The position numbers and the translations under genes are program-made. A stretch of DNA of 64,000 nucleotides from Pararhizobium capsulatum DSM 1112 (GTDB lineage Bacteria; Pseudomonadota; Alphaproteobacteria; Rhizobiales; Rhizobiaceae): positions 1-64,000 of the forward strand of contig NZ_JAUSVF010000005.1 of NCBI RefSeq assembly GCF_030814475.1, in the 5' to 3' direction. Below the pieces are notes generated by a model. It saw nothing but the letters and a program-made list of their open reading frames with translations, ran no database searches and was not told where the DNA came from. The number at the start of each line of letters is the position of its first letter. The first letter of the stretch is position 1. Shown here piece by piece: positions 17,615 to 26,405 of the stretch.

Positions 17615-18745
17615 ATGGTTGATTTGTCGTTGAGAAACATTCGCAAGGCTTATGCCGATTTCGAAGTCCTGCACGGGATCGACCTCGATATAAAATCAGG
17701 CGAGTTCATCGTCTTCGTCGGCCCTTCTGGCTGCGGCAAATCCACCTTGCTGCGCTCGATTGCCGGCCTTGAGAGCATCACCTCCGGCGACCTCGTCATC
17801 GACGGTGAGCGGATGAATGCCGTCGCTCCCTCCAAGCGCGGCATCTCCATGGTGTTCCAGTCCTATGCCCTCTATCCGCACATGACTGTCTACGAGAACA
17901 TGGCTTTCGGCCTGCGTATCGCCGGCACGCCGAAAACCGAGATCGATGCGCGGGTGCGCAAGGCGGCCGAAATCCTGCAACTCGACAAATACCTGCAACG
18001 GCAGCCCAAGGCGCTTTCGGGCGGGCAGCGGCAGCGGGTTGCGATCGGCCGGGCGATTGTGCGCAACCCGCGCGTGTTTCTCTTCGATGAGCCGTTGTCC
18101 AATCTCGATGCGGCGCTTCGCGTTGCTACGCGAATCGAGATCGCGAAGTTGAAACAGAGCATGCCGGATGTGACCATGATCTACGTCACGCATGACCAAG
18201 TCGAGGCGATGACGTTGGCGGACCGCATCGTTGTCTTCAAGGACGGTCGCATCGAACAGGTGGGCACGCCGACTAACCTTTACAGGAAGCCCGCGAGCCT
18301 GTTTGTTGCCCAGTTCATCGGTTCTCCCGCGATGAACATTTTGCACGGAAAGGTAATCGCTCGTTCGGAAGGATCGGCGCGGTGCCAGCTCGAGTGCGGC
18401 ATTTGCCTCGAGATATCAGTGGAACAAAACAGTCTGTCCGAAGGTGACACGATCAGCTTCGGCATTCGGCCGGAGAATGTTCAGATCGACAGGGCTGGCG
18501 AGAGCGACCCAATACTTGCAGGTGTCATCGACCTGGTGGAGCATCTTGGGGAGTCCCAGATACTCTATGTGGATCTACCGGGCTGCAGCGAAAAACTGCT
18601 CATCAAGACGGACGGTGAGCGTTCATTTGATCGCATGCAAACCATCCGCTTCAGCGCTCCACGTCAAAATTTTCATGTCTTCGATGCCAATGGTCGCGCT
18701 GTCGCCTGCGGCTTTTCCGCCTATAGGGAAACGCCAGTGGTATAG
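17615..18745 (+). CDS. ABC sugar transporter ATP-binding protein (UgpC/MalK type)
   Basis: 376 aa. Walker A VGPSGCGKSTLL (~34-45), Q-loop VFQSYALYPHMTV (~78-90), signature LSGGQRQRV (~131-139), Walker B VFLFDEPLSNLDA (~151-163) and H-loop YVTHDQVEAMTL (~186-197). The C-terminal OB-like regulatory region (from ~235) is characteristic of MalK-type ATPases. It energises the MalFG-type permeases upstream in this operon. ATG 17615 chosen, with ATG 17606 as alternative. One small oddity is DAALRVATRIEIAKLK, where most relatives have DAKLR. Confidence 0.93.
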   Translation: MVDLSLRNIRKAYADFEVLHGIDLDIKSGEFIVFVGPSGCGKSTLLRSIAGLESITSGDLVIDGERMNAVAPSKRGISMVFQSYALYPHMTVYENMAFGLRIAGTPKTEIDARVRKAAEILQLDKYLQRQPKALSGGQRQRVAIGRAIVRNPRVFLFDEPLSNLDAALRVATRIEIAKLKQSMPDVTMIYVTHDQVEAMTLADRIVVFKDGRIEQVGTPTNLYRKPASLFVAQFIGSPAMNILHGKVIARSEGSARCQLECGICLEISVEQNSLSEGDTISFGIRPENVQIDRAGESDPILAGVIDLVEHLGESQILYVDLPGCSEKLLIKTDGERSFDRMQTIRFSAPRQNFHVFDANGRAVACGFSAYRETPVV

Positions 18746-19019
18746 CCCAGGCGAAATACGGCCTGCGCCGACAGCCCTGCACGACTGTCGAATAAAGTGA
18801 GATAGAGAATCCCTATCTCCCTCGCTGACGGCCTGCTCAGACGCCTTCCTCAACGGAACCAAATCTTCGCGCCGGGCTGCAATCGTCGTGGCGACACTCT
18901 CATTCTTCGGCATGCTGAAGAGCAGCGGTCGAGATTATGCAGCCACGCGGTTTACTCAGAGCCGTGACCCCCTCCGCGATATTATCGAGCTAGAACGCAG
19001 GGCGCCACAAGCTGACAAC
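18746..19019. other. Gene-free stretch after the sugar operon
   Basis: No gene supported. GAGATAG (18799-18805) and CTATCTC (18813-18819) form a 7-bp stem that might be the end of the operon transcript, but no T-run follows, so a terminator is not claimed. Confidence 0.4.
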
Positions 19020-19140
19020 TTCCCTTGCCGCGCCTTGGACACACGCTCGATGCTATAATCCAGCGCCCGTCGACAAATCTCCTCCTTGGAGCCGAAGACT
19101 GCGTAGAGAAAGGCGGGCGTGATGTGAAAAACGTCAAGCC
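19020..19140 (-). pseudogene. Remnant of a TetR-family regulator N-terminus
   Basis: On the minus strand the frame reads LDVFHITPAFLYAVFGSKEE then ICRRALDYSIERVSKARQG. That is the recognition helix and following helix of TetR-type DNA-binding domains (ITPxxxYxxFGSKEELxxxAL). The first helices and the whole ligand domain are absent. A different-frame remnant precedes it. Read directly from the translated sequence; the parent gene is unknown. Confidence 0.6.
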
Positions 19141-19209
19141 TAACTGTCGGCTATCGCCTCGATGATCAGTGCCTGGACCTGTGCAAAACCTGCACTCTGT
19201 TCGGGGCCT

Positions 19210-19344
19210 GTAGTCTACGAAGTCGGGAGCGATGTTCCCCAGAGCGGCGATGACATTGTGACCGGCCGCACCGTCGATTTCAGCGAGCGCCCGCTTGCCG
19301 CGTTCCAGCCGGCTTTCGCTGGCGTTCGGTGATTGGTACGTCAT
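19210..19344 (-). pseudogene. N-terminal remnant of a carboxymuconolactone decarboxylase-family protein
   Basis: From ATG 19344 about 45 residues read ASESRLERGKRALAEIDGAA then GHNVIAALGNIAPDFVDY, the characteristic start of CMD/PcaC-like proteins. After that the frame changes and the active-site part is lost. Together with the TetR remnant it marks a degraded regulator-enzyme pair. Confidence 0.6.
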
Positions 19345-19573
19345 GGGCATTCTTCCTCTGTTCCTTGCCGGCATATCCGGCAATCTTGGTGTCGAGGACG
19401 AGAAGGTGCGTCGCGACAATCAGGACGAGCGGCCTCTCATCCAGATCGCAGTGCTATAAGAAGGCTCGGCGCGTTCCTGCATGAGAGGCTTTCTACGCCC
19501 TACGGCACCCGAACCCCTTCACCAGAGGAGACTAGCTGTTGGCGGTCCGGCGGCTGTTTGCTACAAACCTCTT

Positions 19574-20071
19574 ATGATAATACGACCCGAAAATCCCCGC
19601 GACATTCCAGAAATTCAAAAGCTTATTACAGCCGCGTTCGAAGGAGCGCCGCACAGTGATGGGACTGAAGCAGCGATTGTCGACGCCCTGCGGGCGGCAG
19701 GTGCGTTGACAAAATCCCTAGTCGCAGAACTTGATGGTGTGATCGTGGGTTATGTCGCCTTTTCTCTTATCGAGATCGATCGACAATCAGTCGAGTGGTA
19801 CGGCCTCGGTCCGATTGCTGTACGACCTGACCAGCAACGGCGAGGTGTCGGTGTCCAGCTCATTGAAGCCGGGCTCGACCAGATAAAAGCGCTTAGTGCG
19901 CGAGGGTGCGTCGTTTTAGGCGATCCTGCCTATTATTGCCGCTTCGGGTTTAAAACTGACTCCGCCCTGAAGTTTCCGGGCGTTCCTCAGGAGTATTTCC
20001 AACGTCTGGACTTCGGCGATGACGAGCTTCAAGGAGTCGTGCGCTATCATTCAGCATTCTATGGGGAATAG
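19574..20071 (+). CDS. GNAT-family N-acetyltransferase (YhbS-like)
   Basis: 165 aa. The acetyl-CoA binding motif A is clear: LGPIAVRPDQQRRGVGVQLI (~78-97), with the RxxGxG pyrophosphate loop. VLGDPAYYCRFGFK (~115-128) is the hallmark of the YhbS subgroup. These proteins transfer acetyl groups to small molecules or proteins; substrate unknown. ATG 19574 marks the start of the domain (MIIRPENPRDIPEI); the open frame from 19481 adds 31 residues without family likeness. It stands alone between the remnants and the LssY-like gene. Confidence 0.88.
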   Translation: MIIRPENPRDIPEIQKLITAAFEGAPHSDGTEAAIVDALRAAGALTKSLVAELDGVIVGYVAFSLIEIDRQSVEWYGLGPIAVRPDQQRRGVGVQLIEAGLDQIKALSARGCVVLGDPAYYCRFGFKTDSALKFPGVPQEYFQRLDFGDDELQGVVRYHSAFYGE

Positions 20072-20378
20072 TCCGCTTTTGGGCGCAAAGTGGTCGGGTC
20101 ATTCGTCCCAAATTAAGCCTGAGTGGAGGCCGGGCGACTTCGCAATAACTTCCTGAAAGCGGACTGCGCGTACCCGAATATATTGCGGAACCTCGCGACC
20201 GAATGTTTTTGCTCAGGTTGAAGCGTCAGCCTCTTGGGCCAGTCTATAGCTCGTTGCGATCTTGTTGACCGATTGGTGGCAGACTATGGTGGGCGCTGTC
20301 TTCGATAGTCGAAGGAGCGCTTTAGCGTCGCCTTACGCCGTTACCCTGCTTCACTGCTAATGTAAGGACGACGCCCCG
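20072..20378. other. Gene-free stretch
   Basis: About 300 bases without supported genes or recognisable repeats; presumably the promoter region of the LssY-C-like gene. Confidence 0.5.
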
Positions 20379-21104
20379 ATGTCGAGAAGCAATGGGCAAA
20401 GAGGCATAGTTCAGCTTGCGGCGGGCGCAATTGCGTCCCTGGTCGCGGCATACTTGTTGGTCTGCTATTTTTTGATTCCTGAACTTTGGATCTTCCATGA
20501 CGGCCGCCGTCTGGCGGGGTTCAGCACGATGGTAACGACCACGGAGCAGGACATTCCGGGCGATCCAATCAACGTCGGCTTGGTAGGGACCAAGGAGCAA
20601 CTGATCCGGTCGTTTGTCGCGGCGAAATGGAATCCGGCGGACAAAATCACGCTGCGTACCTCAATCGAGATCGGATTGAGCGTGGCGCTCGACCGTCCGG
20701 ATCTCGATGCTCCGGTCAGTGCGCTGGTGTTTGACGGCCGTAAGCAGGACTTGGCGTTCGAGAAGTCGGTCGGCCGGAGTGCGGACGAGCGGCATCACGT
20801 CCGCTTTTGGATGACGACGAGTCTCGAACCTGATGGCCGGCCGCTTTGGCTCGGTTCGGCGAGCTTCGACCGCGGCGTCGGCGTCAGCCACGATACGGGG
20901 GAAATCACGCATCACATCGGCCCGGACGTCGATGCTGATCGCGATCTTGTCATTGATGACCTGCAGAAGGCTGGGCAGATTTCAACGACCTATTCTCGAA
21001 TGGGTATTGGGGAGACTAAAACAGGCAGAAACGGTGGCGGCGATCCGTATTTCACGGACGGGCAGGCACTCATTGGCGTGTTAAAAAACAACACGATCCA
21101 ATAG
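20379..21104 (+). CDS. LssY C-terminal-domain-like membrane-anchored protein
   Basis: 241 aa. One membrane helix (~13-37, GAIASLVAAYLLVCYFLIPE) anchors a periplasmic domain. DPINVGLVGTKEQLIRSFVA (~60-79), APVSALVFDGRKQDLAFEKS (~111-130) and HHVRFWMTTS (~138-147) are the landmarks of the LssY_C domain (Pfam PF14067), named from a Legionella secretion-associated gene. Its biochemical role is not known. Here it is not fused to the PAP2/DedA parts found in full LssY. It converges on the sulfatase/cytochrome operon and probably belongs to the same envelope function. Confidence 0.75.
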   Translation: MSRSNGQRGIVQLAAGAIASLVAAYLLVCYFLIPELWIFHDGRRLAGFSTMVTTTEQDIPGDPINVGLVGTKEQLIRSFVAAKWNPADKITLRTSIEIGLSVALDRPDLDAPVSALVFDGRKQDLAFEKSVGRSADERHHVRFWMTTSLEPDGRPLWLGSASFDRGVGVSHDTGEITHHIGPDVDADRDLVIDDLQKAGQISTTYSRMGIGETKTGRNGGGDPYFTDGQALIGVLKNNTIQ

Positions 21105-21154
21105 CGGAACTGCCTCGTGCCACTTTCTGACGGTTGTTGTCAAAGCCCATCCGC

Positions 21155-21961
21155 TCATTTTGGAAACAGGAACGTCAGTCCCACTCGCACTCCCAGACCT
21201 TCCGGGCCATTGTCGGGTGCCGCTGCCCAATAGCGCAGCCCCGCTGTGAGGCTGATCGGCTGCTTGTCGATCTTCACCAATTTGGAAACCGTCAAGTTGA
21301 TGGGAACGGACCATTCTTCGGTCTTCCAGTCATAGGTCGACTCGGTGTTCAGGGCGAACGTCCAGGCGTCAGGCGTGGTATAGGAAAGGAATGGCTGCAG
21401 AAACGTGTTGCTGATGTCAGCCCGGTCGTCGTTGCCCGCGAATGACCAGATGTGATTGGCTAACACCCCATAGGTCAACGGGCCGTCCTGCTTTAGCGCA
21501 ACGACCGTCGGACCCACTCCCCATTTCTCCCCGCCCAGCAAATCGTCCGTCCCCGTAGGTATCAGGAATACTGGGCCTGCGCCCCAGACGAGCCCATTCT
21601 CGGTTGGCTTCGCCGGAGAGAGGAAGAAGCTCTGAACGGTGTCACCGAGGCCGAACTGCGATCCTGACGGCCCTGCGATTTCGTCCTGCCAAATCACCGG
21701 GAGAATGGTGCGCGAGATGAGGTTCCAGTCTTCGTTCAACGAGATCGGGATGACGGGCTGGATGTTGAGAGTCGATTTGTCGCCGTCCAGCGGACCGTAG
21801 CCGTGGTCGTAGTTGTACTGAAACGGAACGCTTATCAGCGAAGCGATCGGGTTCGACAACTTCTTTGCCAGGTCTGAGCTGGACTCTTGAGCTTGGAGCA
21901 AGGTCGTCCAAGCGAACAGCACCAACAGACTGATGGAGTTCCTCAAAGCCGAGAATGTCAT
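21155..21961 (-). CDS. Putative outer-membrane transporter-like beta-barrel protein
   Basis: 268 aa. A signal peptide (ISLLVLFAWTTLLQAQ, end near residue 25) precedes a protein rich in alternating aromatic/hydrophobic strands, such as LISVPFQYNYDHGYG (~42-56) and NLISRTILPVIWQDE (~79-93). It ends in LGVRVGLTFLFPK, with Phe close to the C-terminus as in outer-membrane barrels. It resembles proteins annotated 'transporter' or 'neuromedin U' in proteobacteria, whose function is unknown. ATG 21961 has the signal sequence directly behind it. It is the last gene of the five-gene minus-strand cluster, 29 bp after another barrel protein. Confidence 0.7.
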   Translation of the reverse strand: MTFSALRNSISLLVLFAWTTLLQAQESSSDLAKKLSNPIASLISVPFQYNYDHGYGPLDGDKSTLNIQPVIPISLNEDWNLISRTILPVIWQDEIAGPSGSQFGLGDTVQSFFLSPAKPTENGLVWGAGPVFLIPTGTDDLLGGEKWGVGPTVVALKQDGPLTYGVLANHIWSFAGNDDRADISNTFLQPFLSYTTPDAWTFALNTESTYDWKTEEWSVPINLTVSKLVKIDKQPISLTAGLRYWAAAPDNGPEGLGVRVGLTFLFPK

Positions 21962-21990
21962 TGTCGGTCTCCATAAGTTGTTGGTAGGCG

Positions 21991-22782
21991 CTAGAATTTT
22001 ATCGAAACGCCGAGAATCGGACCCTGCTGCACGGCATTGAAGACGAAGCCGTCGTGGCTGTAGTCGACCCCGAGTGCACGATACCCCGCTATCGCCGAAA
22101 TCCGTTCGTTGAAATCGTAGCCCAATCCAAGCGCGACATCCCAATCAATGTCCGCTCCGCCCGCGCCTAACAGCCCCCAACCGGTCAGATAGATTTCCGG
22201 TGTAAGCGAATATTTCCCCTTTAATCCGAACATGCCATCAACCCAGGTCGCACCGTCGCTTCTCTCAATGCCGCCAAGAAGTCCACCGTCGAACGAGAGC
22301 GTCGTATCGACCGACCAGACCTTGACACCTCCGACGATGTCAAGGTGACCCTCGGGTCCGTCCAGAACCGCGTAGCTAATGCCAAGCAGGCCGGAGAACG
22401 TGCTCGTCGCCACATCCACATTATCGGCAAGGATTCCACGTGGTGTCTCTGCGTCGGCGGACAACTTCGTGTAGACGACGTCGCCTATCACGCTGAAGCG
22501 GCCGTTCCGTGCCTCCCCGGCTGCCATGAACGCAAAGTCAAGATTGTTCCAGACGTCGCTGAAGTCGGAGTCCATATGGACGACAGGCAGACCAAACTGC
22601 GATGTGTCACCAGAAATTCCGGCCATCCAGAAATAGGGCGCGACTGCGAAGGTCCAGCCGGATTCCGACTCGATCACTTGAGGTTTCTCGGTCATCAGCG
22701 GCGGAAGATCTGCCGCGTGGACGTCGCCGCAGACCATCGCGGCGAAAGCAACAGAAAGAGTGAGCTTGATGTAGTTCGTCAT
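21991..22782 (-). CDS. Outer-membrane beta-barrel protein
   Basis: 263 aa. A signal peptide (LTLSVAFAAMVCGDVHA, cut near residue 23) leads to a barrel-type sequence. Typical strands are WTFAVAPYFWMAGISGD (~42-58), FSVIGDVVYTKLSAD (~97-111) and ISAIAGYRALGVDYSHDGF (~225-243), with a terminal GVSIKF whose final Phe is the BAM recognition residue. It resembles small porin-like proteins of alphaproteobacteria with no known substrate. ATG 22782 is chosen because the signal peptide starts there. It lies behind the octaheme cytochrome and before a second barrel, suggesting two outer-membrane partners for the cluster. Confidence 0.8.
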   Translation of the reverse strand: MTNYIKLTLSVAFAAMVCGDVHAADLPPLMTEKPQVIESESGWTFAVAPYFWMAGISGDTSQFGLPVVHMDSDFSDVWNNLDFAFMAAGEARNGRFSVIGDVVYTKLSADAETPRGILADNVDVATSTFSGLLGISYAVLDGPEGHLDIVGGVKVWSVDTTLSFDGGLLGGIERSDGATWVDGMFGLKGKYSLTPEIYLTGWGLLGAGGADIDWDVALGLGYDFNERISAIAGYRALGVDYSHDGFVFNAVQQGPILGVSIKF

Positions 22783-22931
22783 TGCGTGCTCCGCTTCTGG
22801 TCGGTGAGTTGCCAAATGCACATCATTTCCGCGAGATCGTACCTGGGTAGCGAACGCAACGAGCCAACTTCTTGTCCGCAATCGAATATGGACTATCGGC
22901 GACGTTGACTGCCCCACTGTGTATTCGCTCA

Positions 22932-25223
22932 TCATTTGTTGTCCTCGCCAACAGCCAGCAGTTGTCTCACGAGGTCTGCAACGTTTTGATCGTCCGGCTG
23001 CAAACGTGACAGCGCCATCGCAAAACTAAGTGTCTCCGCATAGCGGCGGAGTTTGAGCCCTATCTGAATGGCCGTGTTTAACAGGTTGGCATCCGCACCA
23101 GTCGCCTGAGCCGGATCAAACAGCTCAAACGCCTCTTCCGTCCGTCCAACCGAATCGAGTGCGACGGCCGCGGTCATCCTGTAGCGCGCGTTGGCTGGGT
23201 CCAACTGGACGGCCATCTCCAGTTCTCCTATCGCCTCTGCCGTCGCCTTCTGGCGTACGAGGGACAGGCCATGGCCGAAACGAAGGTCAGCCCGGTCAGG
23301 ATTTCCCGCGACCGCTTCGGCATAGGTCTGTTCGGATTTCAGCCCGTCCCCTGTGGCGCGGTAAAGTTCGGCCAGATTGATGCGTGCGCCCGGAAGGCCT
23401 GGATCGAGATCAATTGCCTTACGCAGGGTCTTCTCTGCTTCCAGGGGATGTCCCTGTTCGAGCAGGAACGTGCCATAGTTGCTCTGTGTCTCTGCGACGT
23501 CCGCGTTCGCCTCGACATAGGTTTTCAAGTCGGCGACGGCGCGGTCGAAGTCACGACGTTGATCTCCGAGGAAGTCCAGCGACTGTGTGCTTCCGAGCGC
23601 CCTGGCTGCCGCTACCCGGACCGCTCGCGTCTTGTCGCCGAGAAGCCTGCCTATCGTGTCGAGCCGAACCTCGGGTGGCAGGTTGTTGGCAGCCTCTGCT
23701 GCCCCTAGTCGCACCAGCGGATCGACGTTCTCTGTGGCCGCTTTAACATCCGCGACTGCGTCCGCTCCTGCCAGCCTGCTCATCTCGCCAATAGCGCTTC
23801 CCTTAACGATCCCTGCTTGTTTTCCGTCTCCGACAAGCGCCCGTAAGGCCTGGATCGATGCCGCGTCGTTTTGCGCAGCGCCCGCGAAGGCATGTGCGAT
23901 CGTAGGACGGTTTCGCCATCCTGCGCCAAACCATTTGTCCAAGGTCTGCGACGCCCAGACGTTCGTCTTGCCCTCGTGGCATGATGTGCAGGCATTCGGT
24001 GTGCCATACATCTCCGACAGATCTGGCCGCGGGATCACGAAGGAATGGTCACGACGGGGATCGACCTTCATATAGGTCCGCTCCGGCATGTGGCAGCTGG
24101 CGCAAAGCGCGCCGCTTGAGCCTTCAGCATGATGGGTATGGGTTGGAGTGTCGAAAGCACCGCTCGGATCATTGAGGGCAAAGCGCTCGGGAGCGTCCCG
24201 CGTGTGGCACTGGGTGCAGAGCGCGTTTCCAACGGCCTTGACGCCGCCCTCATGCGGGCGATGGCAGTCGAAGCAGGTTACGCCTGCCCGCGCCATCTTG
24301 CTTTGCTGGAAAGAGCCGTACTCAAAGACTTCGTCGAGGACCTGACCGTCGGGAAAGTAGAGGTCGCTCCTCAGCATTGCCGGGGAGAAGTTATCGAGGA
24401 ACGAACCGCCCGGCTTGTAGTCGCCGACAAGCCGTGTCCGTCGCGAATGGCATGCGAGACAGGTGTCCATGCTGACCTCTGACAGTCCCACGCGCGGCAA
24501 GGAAGCTGCAGCGGACGCCTCGGACTGCGGTTTTGCCCATTCGACATGCTTCGCGCCGCCGCCATGACATGACTGGCAACCGATGCTGGTCGCGACATAC
24601 GAAGACTCATACGTATGCGTCTCCGACCGGAAATTTGTCTGCGGATCGGTCGAGTGACAGTCGATGCAAGTGCGGTTCCATCGGTAGAAGGGACCCGTCC
24701 AATGAAACGTCGAGCCGGGTTTCGCGACCGATCCGGCCCCAAGCCAGAACCACTCTCGCTTCTTTGTGTCCCAGGCAATGTCGAGCGTCTGGAGTTTTCC
24801 GCCGCCGAGATCGATCAGATATTGCTGCAGCGGCTCGTAGGCGAAGGTGTATTTGACTACGAAGTCCGCCTGTTTGCCGTCTGGCCCTTCGATGCTGACG
24901 TAGAACTGTCGATCCTTGCGGAAGAAGCTTGCCGTGACGCCGTTTCCTTCATAGCTGGTGTCGTTGAAATCGGCGAGCACCGTGGCGTCGCTGGCCACGG
25001 CCATCGCCTTGGCATGATGAGACGTGGCAAAAGCAGCCGCCTGATCAGCGTGGCACAACGAACACAATCTCTCATCGACGAAGCCAGCGTGGTTGGCGAT
25101 CTGCGGGTCGGCAGCAAGCGGCGTCAAATCTTCCGCTGCGGCGGTCGCAGGTGCAAGCCCAAGCATTCCGCAGATGAGCAGGGCGGCCCGTACCATTGCT
25201 AATGGAGAGAAATGCGCTCTCAA
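22932..25223 (-). CDS. Octaheme c-type cytochrome with HEAT-like and TPR repeats
   Basis: 763 aa. A signal peptide (cut near residue 30) is followed by eight CXXCH heme sites at residues 54, 186, 216, 255, 317, 336, 374 and 412 (CSLCH, CIDCH, CQSCH, CLACH, CFDCH, CTQCH, CASCH, CTSCH). Then come HEAT-like helical pairs (~440-560) and TPR units (~565-745, e.g. NYGTFLLEQGHPLEAEKTLR). Multiheme cytochromes with such a C-terminus occur scattered in proteobacteria and are related in layout to cytochrome c554 / nitrite-reductase-like folds; no reaction is established. It should be periplasmic and carry electrons or reduce a small substrate. The start is TTG 25223 with GGAG upstream; ATG 25196 is possible. 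Confidence 0.88.
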   Translation of the reverse strand: MRAHFSPLAMVRAALLICGMLGLAPATAAAEDLTPLAADPQIANHAGFVDERLCSLCHADQAAAFATSHHAKAMAVASDATVLADFNDTSYEGNGVTASFFRKDRQFYVSIEGPDGKQADFVVKYTFAYEPLQQYLIDLGGGKLQTLDIAWDTKKREWFWLGAGSVAKPGSTFHWTGPFYRWNRTCIDCHSTDPQTNFRSETHTYESSYVATSIGCQSCHGGGAKHVEWAKPQSEASAAASLPRVGLSEVSMDTCLACHSRRTRLVGDYKPGGSFLDNFSPAMLRSDLYFPDGQVLDEVFEYGSFQQSKMARAGVTCFDCHRPHEGGVKAVGNALCTQCHTRDAPERFALNDPSGAFDTPTHTHHAEGSSGALCASCHMPERTYMKVDPRRDHSFVIPRPDLSEMYGTPNACTSCHEGKTNVWASQTLDKWFGAGWRNRPTIAHAFAGAAQNDAASIQALRALVGDGKQAGIVKGSAIGEMSRLAGADAVADVKAATENVDPLVRLGAAEAANNLPPEVRLDTIGRLLGDKTRAVRVAAARALGSTQSLDFLGDQRRDFDRAVADLKTYVEANADVAETQSNYGTFLLEQGHPLEAEKTLRKAIDLDPGLPGARINLAELYRATGDGLKSEQTYAEAVAGNPDRADLRFGHGLSLVRQKATAEAIGELEMAVQLDPANARYRMTAAVALDSVGRTEEAFELFDPAQATGADANLLNTAIQIGLKLRRYAETLSFAMALSRLQPDDQNVADLVRQLLAVGEDNK

Positions 25224-25312
25224 TCAAACGCTCCTACGCCGCACGTCTCATGTCCCCCTCAGTAGCAGGGCGGGAGGCGATAGTATCCGCACTGCGGTTG
25301 TGAGACATCAAG

Positions 25313-26326
25313 TCATTTGTCGGGAAAAATCTGCTTCCAGTCGGCTTTCATATCGACGACGGTCCAGCCATTTATCGGCGCGGCGTCAAGCGCCTTGTCA
25401 AGCTTGCCAAATTGGGTTTCCCGGTCGTAGGCATATTCGCGTTCCGCGTCCGTGTGGTGAACGATCAAACCAAAGCGAGGCGTCGTGCCACCCATTGTCG
25501 TCCACTGCAGCATCTCCAGATCCCCGTCCGAATTCCCGAACGCGGCGATGGGGCGGCGACCGATCTTCTCGTTAATGCCAACCGGTTTTCCGGCCTTGTC
25601 GTCGATGAAGTTGACCTCCGGCAATCGGCGGAGCGTCGGGACATCGCCCACCATCTCGAACTGCGTCTTGATCGACGAGCCGATCACCTGTTCGGGCGGA
25701 ATGCCGTAGACCTTTTCTGTCCAGGGCCGCATGAACTCCACACCGCCGCCCGAGACAATGAAGGTTTTGAAGCCGTTGTTTCGCAGATACTGCATCACTT
25801 CGATCATCGGCTGGTAGACGAGTTCGGTATACGGCTTCTTGAACTTGGGATCGCGCGCGCTGGCGATCCAGTCGGTCGTGATCTTCAGAAACTCGTCGCT
25901 GCTCATCCCGGAATGGGTCGTCATAAGGATTTCCATCAGACCCTTCTCACCCGCAGCGGCAAGCGTTTTCAGATCGCCCTCCAGCACCGCCTTGAACGGT
26001 TGGGTGTCCTTCCATTCGGGATGTTCGGGAGCCATCGTCTTGACACGGTCAAGCGCGAAAGCGAGTTGCACATACATCGGTTGCTCGCTCCACAGCGTGC
26101 CGTCATTGTCGAACACGGCGATCCGATCCGATTCCGGAACAAAATCTGTGGTATTTTGCTTCGTGACCTTTTCGACGAAGGCAACGATGGAGGATTTGGC
26201 GGCGGTGTCATTCCACGACGGAAGAGGGTCGGTTTGAGCAAATGCCGAGGCCGCCAGGAGCATGAATGTCGCCACGCCGAACGCGGCGTTGCGGGAGAAC
26301 TTGAGGATATTTCGTGCTGCAGCCAT
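25313..26326 (-). CDS. Periplasmic HAD-superfamily phosphatase
   Basis: 337 aa. A signal peptide (AAFGVATFMLLAASAFAQ, cut near residue 30) precedes a HAD fold: motif I FDNDGTLW (~72-79) with the nucleophile Asp and acid/base Asp, motif II TFIVSGGGVEFM (~201-212), and motif IV region AAFGNSDGDLEML (~275-287) for Mg2+. The group is annotated as haloacid dehalogenase-like or nonspecific acid phosphatase. It likely dephosphorylates an exported small molecule. ATG 26326 has GGAG 8 bases upstream. It is 79 bp behind the arylsulfatase and 89 bp before the octaheme cytochrome. Confidence 0.87.
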   Translation of the reverse strand: MAAARNILKFSRNAAFGVATFMLLAASAFAQTDPLPSWNDTAAKSSIVAFVEKVTKQNTTDFVPESDRIAVFDNDGTLWSEQPMYVQLAFALDRVKTMAPEHPEWKDTQPFKAVLEGDLKTLAAAGEKGLMEILMTTHSGMSSDEFLKITTDWIASARDPKFKKPYTELVYQPMIEVMQYLRNNGFKTFIVSGGGVEFMRPWTEKVYGIPPEQVIGSSIKTQFEMVGDVPTLRRLPEVNFIDDKAGKPVGINEKIGRRPIAAFGNSDGDLEMLQWTTMGGTTPRFGLIVHHTDAEREYAYDRETQFGKLDKALDAAPINGWTVVDMKADWKQIFPDK

Positions 26327-26405
26327 CGCAGGATCTCCGGCAGTCGTTGTGTGCAATCTCTTCGTGGAAAAATGGCGGCCCTGAAGGACAGGGCCGCCGC
26401 GAAGG

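Noticed and set aside
18799..18819. GAGATAG/CTATCTC stem as terminator of the Amadori operon
   Set aside because: Stem of only 7 AT-containing pairs and no T-run on either strand.
24615..25202. 195-codon plus-strand frame opposite the octaheme cytochrome
   Set aside because: Antisense to a clear multiheme protein; no family features or ribosome site.
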